Below are positions 1-12,300 of a stretch of 64,000 bases of DNA, one piece after another (positions within the stretch are counted from its first letter, which is position 1; the number at the start of each line of letters is the position of its first letter). Source of the stretch: Lineus longissimus (taxonomy: Eukaryota > Nemertea > Pilidiophora > Heteronemertea > Lineidae); NCBI RefSeq assembly GCF_910592395.1, contig NC_088311.1, forward strand, positions 22,416,646-22,480,645, in the 5' to 3' direction. Under the pieces are notes generated by a model that searched no databases, had not been told where the DNA came from, and saw nothing but the letters and a program-made list of their open reading frames with translations. The position numbers and the translations under genes were made by a program.

Positions 1-1265
1 ACGGTTACAATGGCTATCGTCTGCTTCTTCGCCGTATCGTCTGCTCATCATTCCCGTGGGATATGCTGCAGCAATCTGAGCAGGAAGCTGAGATCAGTCG
101 TAGATTGTTGTCGACCACGCCCAAGAAGTCTTTTTAGTAACATTCATTCACTATTCGCCACCTTACTGGATGACTTCTCTATTGTTGCTCCCTTTGAAAA
201 GGTATGTCAAACGACAGATCGGAATCTTCAACAGGCGTCGATTTCCATTTAATATCTACTTCATTTCTGTTTCATTTCTTCCTGTTTCTTATTTTGCAGA
301 GGTCCTCCTGAAAGTTCCTTATAATGACTAACCGTACAGAGAAAGTTTGGCATGTGCCCATCTCGTAGCAGAGTTTATATCTTACACCTTTCGACAAAAG
401 CGTGTCATCGTGCACATCCGATATTTAAATGTTAAACGGCCATGAAAAAAACATGAGTTCACATTCCCTCGTCTTAACCATGTATGCAATGGTAATACTG
501 CTTTGAAGTTAGGGCAAGAATTCGATCAACGATTTTTCGACTAACTACCAAATCAATGTATGGATTATTAAGTATCCGTGGCAAAAAATGAGATAATTGT
601 CGGAGAGAATTCTTGGTTTATGATCTAGATACCAGCATGAAGAGGCGTAATTGCAGAGTATTCGAGTATTTTTTAAATAAGTGCAAAATTTGTTCACGTG
701 ATTTAACCATAATGGGCTTTAGCTAAATAATCGACAACAATATATACACATGTACATGTACTCAGATCAATCACACCAATGCTTGTCCACATGCAACATT
801 TGACCTGATGTAAACGTCGGCCGAAGCTTCGCGATGTCAGGTAAACTTACATTACACCAGTATTGAAATCATACGTTCATAGTACCCAGCTACGAAGGGT
901 TCTGAAACTACGTCGTAAGTCGAAGGCAACTCATAAATTCTTGCCTACAAAGCAATCATACGCCTGAAAACATACCATGATGACGACTGATACATATTGT
1001 GGTTGCATCAAACACACATTTTGATGACATCGACTGATTCTGTGATGCGAATGTTTAAAATTTTATAATGAAGCAACTGTTAACATCGTCTTAAGTCTCT
1101 TATTTTCATCAAAAGAGGACGAAGAAGATATCAGAATGACATCGAGAAAACTTTAATGACATCATGACACATTATGATGACGTAAGCGTTTTTCGTTTGA
1201 TATCGGCGCCATTTTGAGTTGTCTTCGACTGGTTCCACAAATTTGAAATTTAAAAATGAACTTAC
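1..1265 (-). other. TFAP2: TFAP2 intron following the 1266-1467 exon (partial)
   Basis: The stretch starts on the minus strand with the strong donor GTAAGT at 1265-1260 and runs off the left edge. I looked for the next conserved AP-2 exon, expected to read AKSKNGGRSLREKL and then NLPAGRRKAANV, and did not see it here. The 80-codon plus-strand ORF at 10-252 has no recognisable domain and is probably chance. A palindromic ACATGTACATGTAC tract lies at 748-761. Confidence 0.7.
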
Positions 1266-1467
1266 CTTCGAAGGACGCCCCCTAGGAGTGAGGCATTGAG
1301 GCATTCTGGTGGTGACAACCGCCTCTGTACCTCTGCTACCGTGACTTTGTATTTGGAAGTGGAGCTTAGAAGAGATAAGCGACCGGGAACTGAACAAAAC
1401 ACATCTGTCGGTGACGACACACCTGAGATTACTAAATCTTTGTTGTCATTTTTAGGCCGAATGCCAG
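1266..1467 (-). CDS. TFAP2: TFAP2 (AP-2) exon, start of DNA-binding domain (vertebrate exon 4 equivalent)
   Basis: This exon encodes the conserved start of the AP-2 DNA-binding region. The acceptor is CTATGTTTCAG|CT and the donor is CGAAG|GTAAGT at 1266/1265. The 202 nt comprise two bases completing an upstream codon, 66 full codons, and two bases of the next codon. The protein reads [16 protein letters not shown], then [20 protein letters not shown], then [20 protein letters not shown] and LGGVLR. From [10 protein letters not shown] on, it is near-identical to vertebrate AP-2. The C-terminal half of AP-2 binds GCCNNNGGC-type sites as a dimer through a basic region and a helix-span-helix. This exon starts that half; the rest lies beyond the left edge. 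The true frame lacks an early ATG, so an overlapping minus-strand ORF in another frame (1131-1397) looks longer and hides it. It is about 41 kb downstream of exon 2 and is reached through at least one further short exon. Confidence 0.97.
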
Positions 1468-1493
1468 CTGAAACATAGACAAAGCCTGATCAG

Positions 1494-1514
1494 AAGGGAA
1501 ATGAACTTTCCCTT
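1494..1514. repeat. Hairpin just upstream of the TFAP2 exon acceptor
   Basis: Perfect 8-bp inverted repeat AAGGGAAA (1494-1501) and TTTCCCTT (1507-1514) with a 5-nt loop. In the minus-strand pre-mRNA it sits about 27-47 nt upstream of the AG, where branch points usually lie, between the pyrimidine tract and the acceptor. Confidence 0.8.
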
Positions 1515-1549
1515 TATACTGAAAGAAATACTGTCCTGGTGAGGTGGTT

Positions 1550-1605
1550 AGGGAGGGAGGGAGGGAGAGAGAGAGAGAGAGGGAGAGAGAGAGAGAGAGG
1601 AAGAG
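1550..1605. repeat. (GGGA)n/(GA)n microsatellite; CU-rich tract in the transcript
   Basis: An uninterrupted 56-nt purine run on the plus strand: GGGA repeats followed by GA repeats. In the AP-2 pre-mRNA (minus strand) it is a CU-repeat pyrimidine tract ending about 80 nt before the acceptor of the 1266-1467 exon. CUCU repeats are known binding sites for polypyrimidine-tract-binding proteins. The long ORFs on both strands here (1432-1809 minus, 1544-1756 plus) come from the stop-free repeat and are not genes. Confidence 0.9.
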
Positions 1606-4600
1606 CGGGATGCTAGGGGGAGAGAGGAAGCTAAGGAGGCAGGGAGTAGTTAGTAATATCACAACATCCAGCATGCAGTCATCTCTAAGAATAAGGAACA
1701 CTGAAAATAAGGGAAATTTGGTGTTACGGGAAGGATGGGAAGGTGACACGCTGTAAACACCACACAATACAAGTACTAATCCTACCAATGATGCTGAATG
1801 CATCATCATTCACGATTTCTCCAGGAGGTATGGCAGCTCATTAGTAATTGTATGAACGGTGGTTGAAAGAGAATGTGTGGGTTAAAAACAAAAAGTAACG
1901 GGGAAATAGTGATACGCTTCAACAAAACGTTTCTTTAGGATGCAAAGAGAAGTGACAACTTTCAGAGTGAATTTCAGGAGTTTTCCGGGAAACTTCGAAT
2001 TGCTGAACAACCATACTTGTTTGTTTAATCTCTGCGGACTCGATTTAACTAGGCTGTACTTTGTGATAAGCTCCGATTCATTTTTTTGTGCAAACGTACA
2101 TGTACACAACTCACAAATTGAATCAAAAGATAGATTCACTAAAGCGAGCCACGCCCGGCAATTATATCTGACTAAGGCGGCGACTCCTTCGAAAAGTTCA
2201 ACGAAGCAATTTTTTATATGAAGATGAACAACGATCAAAATTTAAAAAAAATGCATTCAATTGATTGTTTATTTCATACTACATAGATCTGTTTGTCAAA
2301 AGTCTACAACGAATCCTCGGGCGACTGATTCAGACAATGGAATGACGTCACAGCAATTTGAAATGTTATTCTGCCGCGCTAAAAATAGTTCTCGGACTAT
2401 TTTTGACCAAGGCCATGTTTTTTCGAACCGACCAGAGCGCAGAAATAAAGTGGATATGAATCATAAGTAAGAATAAATACTTTAATAGAATATTTTATGA
2501 AAAATTAAAAAAATTTTCCCATAATTTCAATCATTTTTTATCAGATGTTTTACTTATAATACTAGTAAGCTTACTTGTATTACAATGATATAAAGAAACC
2601 ATTTCTATGAATAGTCTTTAACCGATCCCCCACCGCCTTCTGTGAGTTGTCAAAGAGGTGAATTGTGAGCGGAAATACTTTGATCACCAGCAACTAAATA
2701 TCAAAAGTCGTGATATTGACTCGAACGATAGGAAATAAGAAAATAAAATTGAACCGGTAAGTTGATATTGACCAAGTGTAAGTTGTAAGGATTTCGATCC
2801 GTCATTCTTGACATTACAAGTTGAACTCATGGCGGGCAATTTCCTTAAACAAAATGATGGTCACATTTTGGAGGAAGTCAAGGTCGACCTATCCTACCAT
2901 CGATTTATCTGTTGACAAGAAAAGAGGTATATCTCGTATTTTCATGTATCCTACATCAGCCCTGTGCCAACCAATGGATGAATGATGTCCACTAGTGAAT
3001 CATTGACCACAGAGAACAATTACCACAATATGTCATTCTGTTACATCAACTTCTTCAACCATCAAATTGTTTCTAAGCAAGAAGCATCACAGCCAAATCG
3101 CACCTGACAACTGGCGGCGCATCTTCATCAGGCATCCGCGGACAAATCAACCTGCGCAGATGACCGCATTATGGACGACCACGTCGGCCGTGAAATTATC
3201 TAATAAACTAGGTAGTTTCAATATGCGACGGCCATCTGATGTTGGCTGCTGGCCTGTGAGATAACATCGGATTCTGATGTTCAGGGGTGAGGGTGCAAGA
3301 TCAAAGATTTGGTTCTAAAGTGCTCGGAGCTCGGAAGGAAACACAGCGACTCCATAAGGCAGCCATTCACGTAGTAGTGATTACTACAATATCATGTACA
3401 TGTATATTTCAAACTTCGCGAGGTTTTCGTATGAGTGAAGATACTGTTATCGCGAAAGTTGGCAGGTCTTCCCATCGCGAACTAGATACCACAGTAATTT
3501 GCGCATATTGTTACAGATTCGATGACCAGATTCGAACAGTTGACCTTGGAGAAGAAGTGGCTGGGGTTCGTTGTCATCTTGGCCTACTCCAAGCCCCCAA
3601 AAACTCCATGATGCAACCTTGATCGAGGTGTTGAACAGCATCCATCAGCTACAGCAAATATGAGCTCTCACAAGCCTGATCCCCAAAATATTTCTCTGAC
3701 AGATAAAGCTACAACTAACATCACTTTGATACATTCCGTGCTAGCCTCATGTCCATCCCGCTCTCCAACCCACTCACGGGTTCCTATTGTGTAATCCCCC
3801 CATTAAAACCGTTCACACATCTTATTGGCTCGCGCATATCATGACACACCGCAGCCGCATAAAGGTCCGGGGTCAATCTTTCCCGACAAGACACATTGAA
3901 AATCAATCTCGCGCTTTGTGTACATATTGACCACAATCCATAAGATTTGCCACATGAGAATATATGGATTCCTTTATGAGGATGCAGCACAAACTGAGCA
4001 GCGAGGGTCAGACTTCAAACGGTAAACGGTCAAAGGTGTAACCCGACCTTGCGTGGTTTCGCCCAATGATGCTCAAAGAATGTGTGCAAAGGAGGAAGGT
4101 GTGGACAATATTTCATTTCGTTGGCGACAAAAGTTATGATGCATGGATAGTCTCTATATCTAGCTGGTCTACTCTTGAAGCCACCAATGACATTACAACG
4201 AGTTTAGAGATCAGTTCGGTTCTAATGTCGATTTCCTGCTTCTAAAAATGATCAATAGTCGAGAAGCCGAAATGGTACCTTTGGCGACGCAGAAAGTCAC
4301 CCGGGTTCAAAACCGACCAAGTTCAAGCATGGTCTGTGAATCTACGATAACCAGATAAGCAAGATCGAGTCAGGACAGCTTTAAATGAGATGCTAAAACT
4401 TTTCATAAAATATCCACCAATATTTTAATATTTTAATTCACTACAGCATCATTACTGTTGCATCAGAAAATCAATAGATGGTGGACGACTTCAGAAATGA
4501 CTCTACGGGTGTTGGATGCCATATGATTTATAAGAAAATGATATTTCAAAGTGTCAGAAAATTTTTCCTCCAAATATCATTTTAAAGCCGCGTCTCTCAT

Positions 4601-7600
4601 AAATCGAATTTAACAACTCGTTACCAGGTTACGAACTTCGGTAGCAGAAGACACCGTCACCTGCTGATGGTGAAATCGATGAAGGGAATAATCTTCCGCA
4701 GTGTCTATAATGCACTCTGTATATAAGTATACGTGTACGAGGTGTTTCAGAATACATTTGTCACTTTTGATTTTTTTATATCGCCAATTTTAGACGACAA
4801 TACGACCAACGTATAAGTTTTAGTAGTATCCTGCATTCGAAACATTATAAAGAAACTTTGTCCTGAGAAATGTTGCATAGCCCGAACCTATACGTGACTG
4901 TAGCGAAGAGTGGATGACCAGACAATTGCATGCGCGTGATATTTCTTCCTATCGTAATGTCACTGTATTTTGTTAACGTCACAAACAACCATCATGTGTC
5001 CAGTTTCAAATACCATAAGCCAGTAACTATTATCAGAACAAAACTCTGTTGAAAGTCAGGTGGTACATTTCGGTACAATTGAAGTTGGTATTTTGTAATA
5101 GATAAATCAAATGTGTATAATATTCTTGAAACACCAAATAGCAGTACATAGAGAATTATGATATAGTCAACCATGCATGAAGACAACTTTATTGATTTGG
5201 ATGAAAAATATCGACATTTGAAAAATGTTGTCACCTTAGTAACATTTTATTGACGAACTGATGCGATTATATATATTTTTGAAAATTGTAGGGTAAGTTT
5301 ATTATGAAATGTCATTTTGTTATGATGGTGCTATGATATATATTTTTGCATTAAAATCTGTTTATTTCCAGGCACGTGCGGATCTGGGATCATATTAGAA
5401 GTATATCAACGAGAGTTATTGCATTATGAGTACAAAAGTGTATCAGTGGTATAGGCGTAGGCCTACCTGCGACATCCAATTTGAGGAAACCTGTCATCGT
5501 ACGGAAACGAGAGACCCTTCCGAATTCCGTATAAAATGGCACAAAACACTTGTTCTGAAACACCAGAATTTATAACCGGCTTTCCTCTCAGCCATCTGAT
5601 AGGCTATCTGGTGAATGACGTCACGATTTAAGTCGAGTTTTTACTGTTTCCGAAGCATCTAAATTTAACTTCCATGATTGATACAAAGAGTGGCAGAGAC
5701 ACTCAAATGGTATGAGCAATATTGTTCTAGACCTGATTAGATTTGACAAAATGCATGCAATTCGTTCACTGTGAATTAAAGATTAAAACAAAATACACAT
5801 ATATCGTTTGAAAGCAAAACTTTTGAACAATACAAATATTTGGTTGCTTTCACCGTCGTGTGGGAAATAAATGGCCTCTTTCATAAAATGTTAGAGTAGA
5901 AGATGTATCTTTACTGCAAGTAGGCGTTCGTGACAATGAAATGTTTGGTATTATTTTCAGAGAAAGCGGAACACTTCAATTACTGTATATTTGTATTGTT
6001 TTTAAATGATACGTTTTGACATCGCGGCATTGCTAACAACAAAGCCCTAAGATAAACTAATGGATGTTCAACACGCTTGCAGCTACCATTGAGCTGATGA
6101 AAACAAAGGCTCATAGTTCAGTTTGAAAGGCACATTATTCGCGACAAAAATATTTATGTGTGATAAACCTGCTTTTGACATCGTATTGGAAATGGGTCGA
6201 TATGATATTGGTAAATTGGCGAAAATCATTCGCAGCCTTTCCAGCTATTTTCTGCTGACTTCACGTCATGGTTTTGAAGAATTGGTTCTGATTTGATCAT
6301 CACGCCAGAAGTATTCAGAACTCATCAGAAATCATGTGTAATCTGGATTTGAATATGTGATTGGAGTGCACTTGGCGTTGATTTTCTCTTGCTGAATATA
6401 TTATCGCGGCGCTGCACATATTTTAACGCCGGGTGATCATTCCATTAGTTTGGTTGTTCGCGGCAGGAAATTGCCCTCATGGATGGCAGACCAGGGTCGT
6501 GTGAATGTGGCCGAGTTAGGGCAAATACTGGTCAAATAAGTGCTTTATTGGGCCGGAAAAATATGCATAAGAAGTCGAGGACATTTTCGATATAGCTTTA
6601 ATCCGCCCATCTCTTTTAGAAACCACAGCATGTGTGAGGAGTAGCACATTTTAGAATAAACCACGGGGATTTTTTGATTGGAAACAATTCATTCATATTC
6701 ATGAAAATGGAAATAAGGCGTGTTTTTCTACAATGATATTTCATCCAACAAAAATATCGTGACCTTCCACATTTAACAACTAGGTGATTTAATGTTATTC
6801 ATAAATATTCCAGGGAACACCTCTATAAGTTCCAAAAACCTTTGTAAATACACCTTATCTTATTATCAATGGATGCCCTTATTTAATCTATTTCACATGG
6901 TATTTGATTTTCACGCCAGATTACATTTCAATCTTTCAAATATTGATCCATAGTTCGAATTTATAGTCCGGAAATATAGGGGGCGTGAAACGGAAGTGAC
7001 GTAGATAGGCTCCCTATCCGGAGTGTCTCAGTGTCATGATGAGACATCGAAGATACATTTCGTTAGTGTTTTTGGGAGATCATTAGAGCAAAACACCCAT
7101 CATGGTGAATTCTTGGCTGAAGCCTCCCTCTACTAACTCTGAGCACTGATATCGTAAAAGTAAAACAAATGCATGTACACTGTACATGTACCCAGAAAAA
7201 GAATATTTTGCAACACAATGGCCTAATTTTCAGTTTAATTTCGTCATCATATTCGCCTTGTTAATTCGGCCAGGATCATAGGGTTGCCCCGTGCAATATC
7301 GAGGTTTCCTCCCCTCCCAATATTAAGGTATTCCCTTTGATTTCATCCAGTCAATTAGGGCACATTAGCAATGATTAGGGTTTGTCTGAAAATAAGAGAC
7401 TGATGTCTTTGCTTCGGTATGGTTATTACAGTAATTTTGTAAAGACCAGAGGAGAGAACCAGCAATGATTGCTCGTGGACAGGGCACTGGGATGTCGCCT
7501 CGGGCACTGGAATGTGCTGCTAGCATGCTGCAGGAATGACCTGGACACTCACGATTTAATATCGGGAAGATTTGCAAAGTAGACATTAACTCTTTTTTAC

Positions 7601-7780
7601 TTGCCTAAAATGACATATTCCAAACCTGAGTTTCCAAAACTACAACTGTGAGGCATTCGCTTCAATACAGAATGTAGGCATCTTCTTTTACGCACAGAAT
7701 GTCACTCAGATGATAAAAAGCATAGGTATCACAAATGGCTCAGATCGGATTCACGCGCTCTCCGCTATGTACAGACTGAG

Positions 7781-7797
7781 ATGCATGCATGCATGCA
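7781..7797. repeat. (ATGC)n microsatellite
   Basis: Four tandem ATGC units plus one extra base, inside the TFAP2 intron. No function inferred. Confidence 0.85.
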
Positions 7798-10700
7798 CCC
7801 CATCTCAGTGTGTACGGTTCAGTGCCTCGTGTCATCTCTTCTTATCATCGGGAATGAAGATATCATTTTCAAGCAATGACATCTCCCAATCACGCTGTAA
7901 GACACTGATATCAACTGATGACAGGCGGAAGGATTGTTTACAAATAACACCTTTTTGAGTTGTAAACGAATTCACTAAAGCTTTCAACAAAACTATAGAA
8001 ATGAAAAATCCGGAATTTTTTTGACATGATGGTGTCGGAAATTATCAGTGAGAGGTCTTTATATCATAGGAATGACGAATTTCTTCAGTATAGTACATGT
8101 ACTAGCAATATTCACAGCTTACCATGGGGATGTTCTCCCGTGTCACAGTTTAGTCGTCAGAAATGGAATCGGGGAAAGAAATTCCTGAGCTAAACATGAT
8201 ATTTTTGCACGAGAATGTTCTGCAGATAATTACTGCTCAAAATGACACTCTCCCTCCTCCCCTTTATGACCCACTCCAATACGAATATTATCAGGGGCGA
8301 GTTTTTCATAGAAAATTGGTACGAATTCGACCGGATTATGATATGATTTCCTGTCATAATCTTCCTCTTACTCTCCACAGAACCCTATCAGCTTATTATT
8401 TTCTTGTTTTTACCAAATGCGGGCAAGCAGTAACCGTATACTCTTCCACAAAGGATAAGTGAAAACTGATACGCTCCCTTTGATGTTTGCCGCGTTAAAT
8501 TTGCCTATTATACCTGATGTCAACCTGCAGTTGTGCGTTTCTCCTGCAGTTATTTCAATCAGGGGATACCTCAGTAGAAATAAGAGGCTGCCCCACCCAC
8601 CAATCCCTAAGGGACCACTGGAACGAAGACGACAACAGACACCAAGGAAATACACATGAACCGTGAGAAAAATCGAGTGAGAACACCACTCAAGGAGAAT
8701 AATCAGACACTTTCGAAATTGAATGAAATTGAACGAAAAAAAATCGAATTCGTTCGGGAAAATCAAAGGTTTTGGAAAGTGTCGCGCTGTGTTGGAAAGC
8801 GTCTTTAGCAGCAAGTCATTTCTGTCTTTGTTCCCTATCTAGTCCCAGAGGTCTGTGTCTTTGTCCAAAGCGAGTCTCAGAAGAAGATGTTAATTATGCG
8901 AAATCTGCTGTTCCAGCCTCCACTTATACGTGGTACAAGATTTCACCATTGTGATTCCCCGTCATTCTTTGTTTTGCATATCTTTGAACTATATTTAAAT
9001 GCCGCTAATTTTCTATACCGGTCCGGCGCCTACCTGGGTTCGGTTAAGGAAGTACAGGGAAATCTCCTCGATAATTGTCGCGTCAGTGGCCGGCAGGCTC
9101 TCTCGCTCATTATCAAAAATAGCGTCCAAATCCCCTGCTACATCTACCCCGGAGGCGGAACTCCATTTGAGTAGTACGGAGGCAGATGTCGGGATCTCCG
9201 CGCCAAGGAAGAAACCAATATTTATAACGTTACGTCACGACAAAATGAAATTTCCCAAATCCGTAATTTCATTACTGGAGAACTTAATAAGAAGGGGTCC
9301 TGATTAAGAAATTCTCACTTTCACTGGAGCTGTTTCTTGGTCTTTAATCTTGTTATTGTCGTTCCACGGCTTGTCCGTAAATTCTATCTCACATTATCGG
9401 ATTGTGTTTCTGCCTTATTAGCATATATCATCGTCTGGCCGCGTTTTCCGTGTTCCCCAGTGGCCGTGTTAATTTGTGCACTTTGGTTCACCTGTCCTGG
9501 TTATTATAACCTCAACCGGGCTTAAACAATCTATGTGACGCTAATTATCCACTGGGCGACTGGTCGGAGCGTCAGGGGGCAGAGTGGACGCTCACGAGAT
9601 CACGAGAGATCACGGGAATCGACCATGACACCGATGCGTTGATCTGTTTAAGGCCATTGTTTAACCATTGTTGACAACCAGGGGCTATCAATTTGGACAA
9701 GGATACAAACTAACCACCTCAGTAGATGATTAGCTATCATTTCTACAACATGCTGCTTCCCACCTCAGATTGGTTCACGTGGGAGGTAAAACAAAACGAC
9801 GAGAGAAGATAACCTTCCATCTCAATTTTGATGGAATTATACCCCCTCCTTAATCTCGAGACCGGCCTGCGTCATAGAAAAGGTCATTAGATCAAAAAAA
9901 ATGTCATTCAAACTCTACAAAATGTGGAAGTGTTCTTATAAAAGCATTGTGTATATTTTGAAGATGACATCCATACCGGGGATACAGACGTCGAGGATGC
10001 CAATTAAAATCAGCAGTTGTCTGAATAAGTTCACAGGTAAAGTCCATAAAGGTGACACAGTTAAGGGACATTTAGGCCCTAAGTATCAAGCTGACGACAA
10101 CATTAGCCATTTGAACATTTATAAGGCAATATAAGGCAGATAAAACTAAGGAAAACAACTGCGCCCATCACGACGGCGGTCCCAAGTTAACCAAAGGTGT
10201 AAATGGAAAATCAGTTTCAGATGAATCAGAACGACAATATCGTGGACTATGCACACTGGCAACTACTTTGTATTGGTCAAGTTGAGATGAAAAATCGTGT
10301 TCAGATTTATCACATTTTCCGAGTTAAGGTGAGTTTGATTGAGCTAAATATGTCTCAACCCAAACCATTTTATCAGATTATTATTCCCCGACATAAAAAC
10401 GCCTTGTTCCGTCTCTTGGGGAATGCTAACTTGCTCTCCAAGCTGCAGTCACAGGTTTCGGTCCCCCGTGGATAAAAATGTCAGATTCTGGATCAGGTTT
10501 CACAGGATTTGCTTCGTTACTGTCTGATTCGATATCTGGCTGTTTTTGCTGAAGACGAATGCAAATTGAACTATCCTCATCTTAGTGTGGAAAGAAAGAG
10601 TCAATCGTTCATTTCAAAATATAAAGCTTGACATTTACTGGCGAAAGGTTATGTATGCTATTTGTTTGTTATAATCTAATGCATTCTATCCAACAGGACA

Positions 10701-12006
10701 ATATGATGACGTCACACTATGACAACCAATCAGACAGATGCTGTTTGTTCTTGCTGTATTTTAGGACGAAAACAATGACAGAGAACCAGGTACGGTTAAC
10801 ACAGTGTGCAAGATTAACTGCACTTTAGTGAATGGAAGACGATGTGGGGAGTTTTATCACAAAGAAGGGTGATTGTACTTTTTGCATCTACAAGTTCACA
10901 GTGATGTTCTTTTATTCTATCAGTCTAGATCTACTCGTAATCTGAATCAGTTAGATTCGAAACAAGTGCTGGCACTTGAAAAGTGTTATCAACTGAAAGA
11001 TATCATCAGGAGAGCAGGCAGGTCACAGCCCGGAATGACTTTTTGATAACAGACAATTGGTATATTCAAGTCCAGAATGTAACCAGTATGCAAACAATGC
11101 TCTAAACTAATCCATCATTAATGTTTTACCCTAATGACATGGGGTCATTAGTAGTTTATTAACGACCTGTCAAGGAGGCTTCCGAGCGTCCCGATTGGGG
11201 TGACACTGTCATAAGATGTCACCGAAGATACGCTGAAATGGACATGTGTCGCTTCACATTTTTCTGTTCATCTTTTTATTCTTTGTCTTAAGGTATTCTG
11301 TGCATCTAGGAAATATCCATCAAGTTATTGTATCTTTTTGACACCCCTATCTACAGCGGATGCAGTCATGCACACGCGACGTCACGACCCGCATCAATAA
11401 TGATTGGTCAAGAGCCCCCGGCCATTTTATTCACACCAAATTATCTGTCGAAGAGACCAGGAGGTATTTCTTTAAATAAATGATTATGCACGTTACGGGC
11501 CTTATCATATATGCATAGTTTGTTAACATGAATAATCGTTGTTTTGGAAATCTTGCAGATGGGCTAGGTGACGAAAGAAATGATAAGAAAATATATCAAA
11601 CGGTATAGAGCGCCGGATATGGCATAACACAACTGAACTCGTCCATTACTCGAGAGTATTTCGACTCGGATATTTCAATCTACGTCACAGAAACTGAGGG
11701 AAACGTGACCGACTCCTGTGATGTTACCGTGCAGCGTCATCAAAACAGGTGACACTGCCTCATTAATTTCGTCCTTCGTTTTCTGATAAATTCTCAGACA
11801 AGGATTGTTGTTGGTCTAAAATGACCTTGCTCTTCTTTAGGAAGATAGCATGAGGGTGACAGGAAGCAGTCGTAACGTCCGGTATTAGTCCGAGGGCGTA
11901 GCTATGTCCGACTATTGAGGGTCAAGATGAACAAGATGGACAAGATGGCGCTGAAGTAGTGTACGCAAAGACTAATCATCATTCCATCCAACTCAGGGAT
12001 CCCTTT

Positions 12007-12300
12007 TCAAGGACATCATAGTCTAGAGCACAGAGCTAATAAAACTACAAGAGGTGTAACATTGTCCGATTCTTTAGAGGTTGAAGATGGATAGTGAAAT
12101 ATTCAAGTTTTAAAAGTACATAAACAGATCCCAAACCTTTACCCTTTCAAGGACATCAGTTGTTCTTTAGCACCGAGCTAATAAAACGACCTCCCATGTG
12201 CACATTGTCAGCATTATTGATGGTCAACTCCCGATCAGAGGGGTTTTTGACAGACAATGGTGTCATCATATCGAAACATTTCAAGGCCATCAATTGTTGA
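12007..12300. repeat. Degenerate tandem repeat, period about 135-140 bp
   Basis: Copy 1 (12007-12066) and copy 2 (12147-12209) share TCAAGGACATCA, then AGCAC.GAGCTAATAAAAC and ACATTGTC at matching spacing. A third, weaker copy begins at 12281 (TCAAGGCCATCAATTGTTG). The starts are 140 and 134 bp apart. This looks like an old tandem duplication or a remnant of a satellite or mobile element inside the intron. No ORF is associated. Confidence 0.75.

Larger units (their letters stand above)
1468..12000 (-). other. TFAP2: TFAP2 large intron region, 3' part
   Basis: No exon recognised apart from the acceptor-proximal elements listed separately. The sequence is AT-rich with scattered TACATGTA palindromes. 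An IR of CATGTACA around one base lies at 7172-7188, an (ATGC)4 run at 7781-7797, and a GC-richer island at about 8.95-9.6 kb holds overlapping chance ORFs and a TTACGTCA element (9230-9237). A short missing AP-2 exon may lie anywhere in 1468-42548. Confidence 0.75.

Noticed and set aside
1131-1397. An 88-codon minus ORF taken as a gene
   Set aside because: It is an off-frame shadow of the AP-2 exon. The conserved frame is the neighbouring one.
1432-1809. A 125-codon minus ORF with a Ser/Leu-rich core
   Set aside because: Its length comes from the stop-free CT microsatellite and it has no protein features.
11380-11420. Minus-strand LDQSLLM resembling the missing AP-2 exon motif LDQSVIKK
   Set aside because: There is no acceptor between it and an upstream in-frame stop, the KK is absent, and the phase at the possible donor is wrong.
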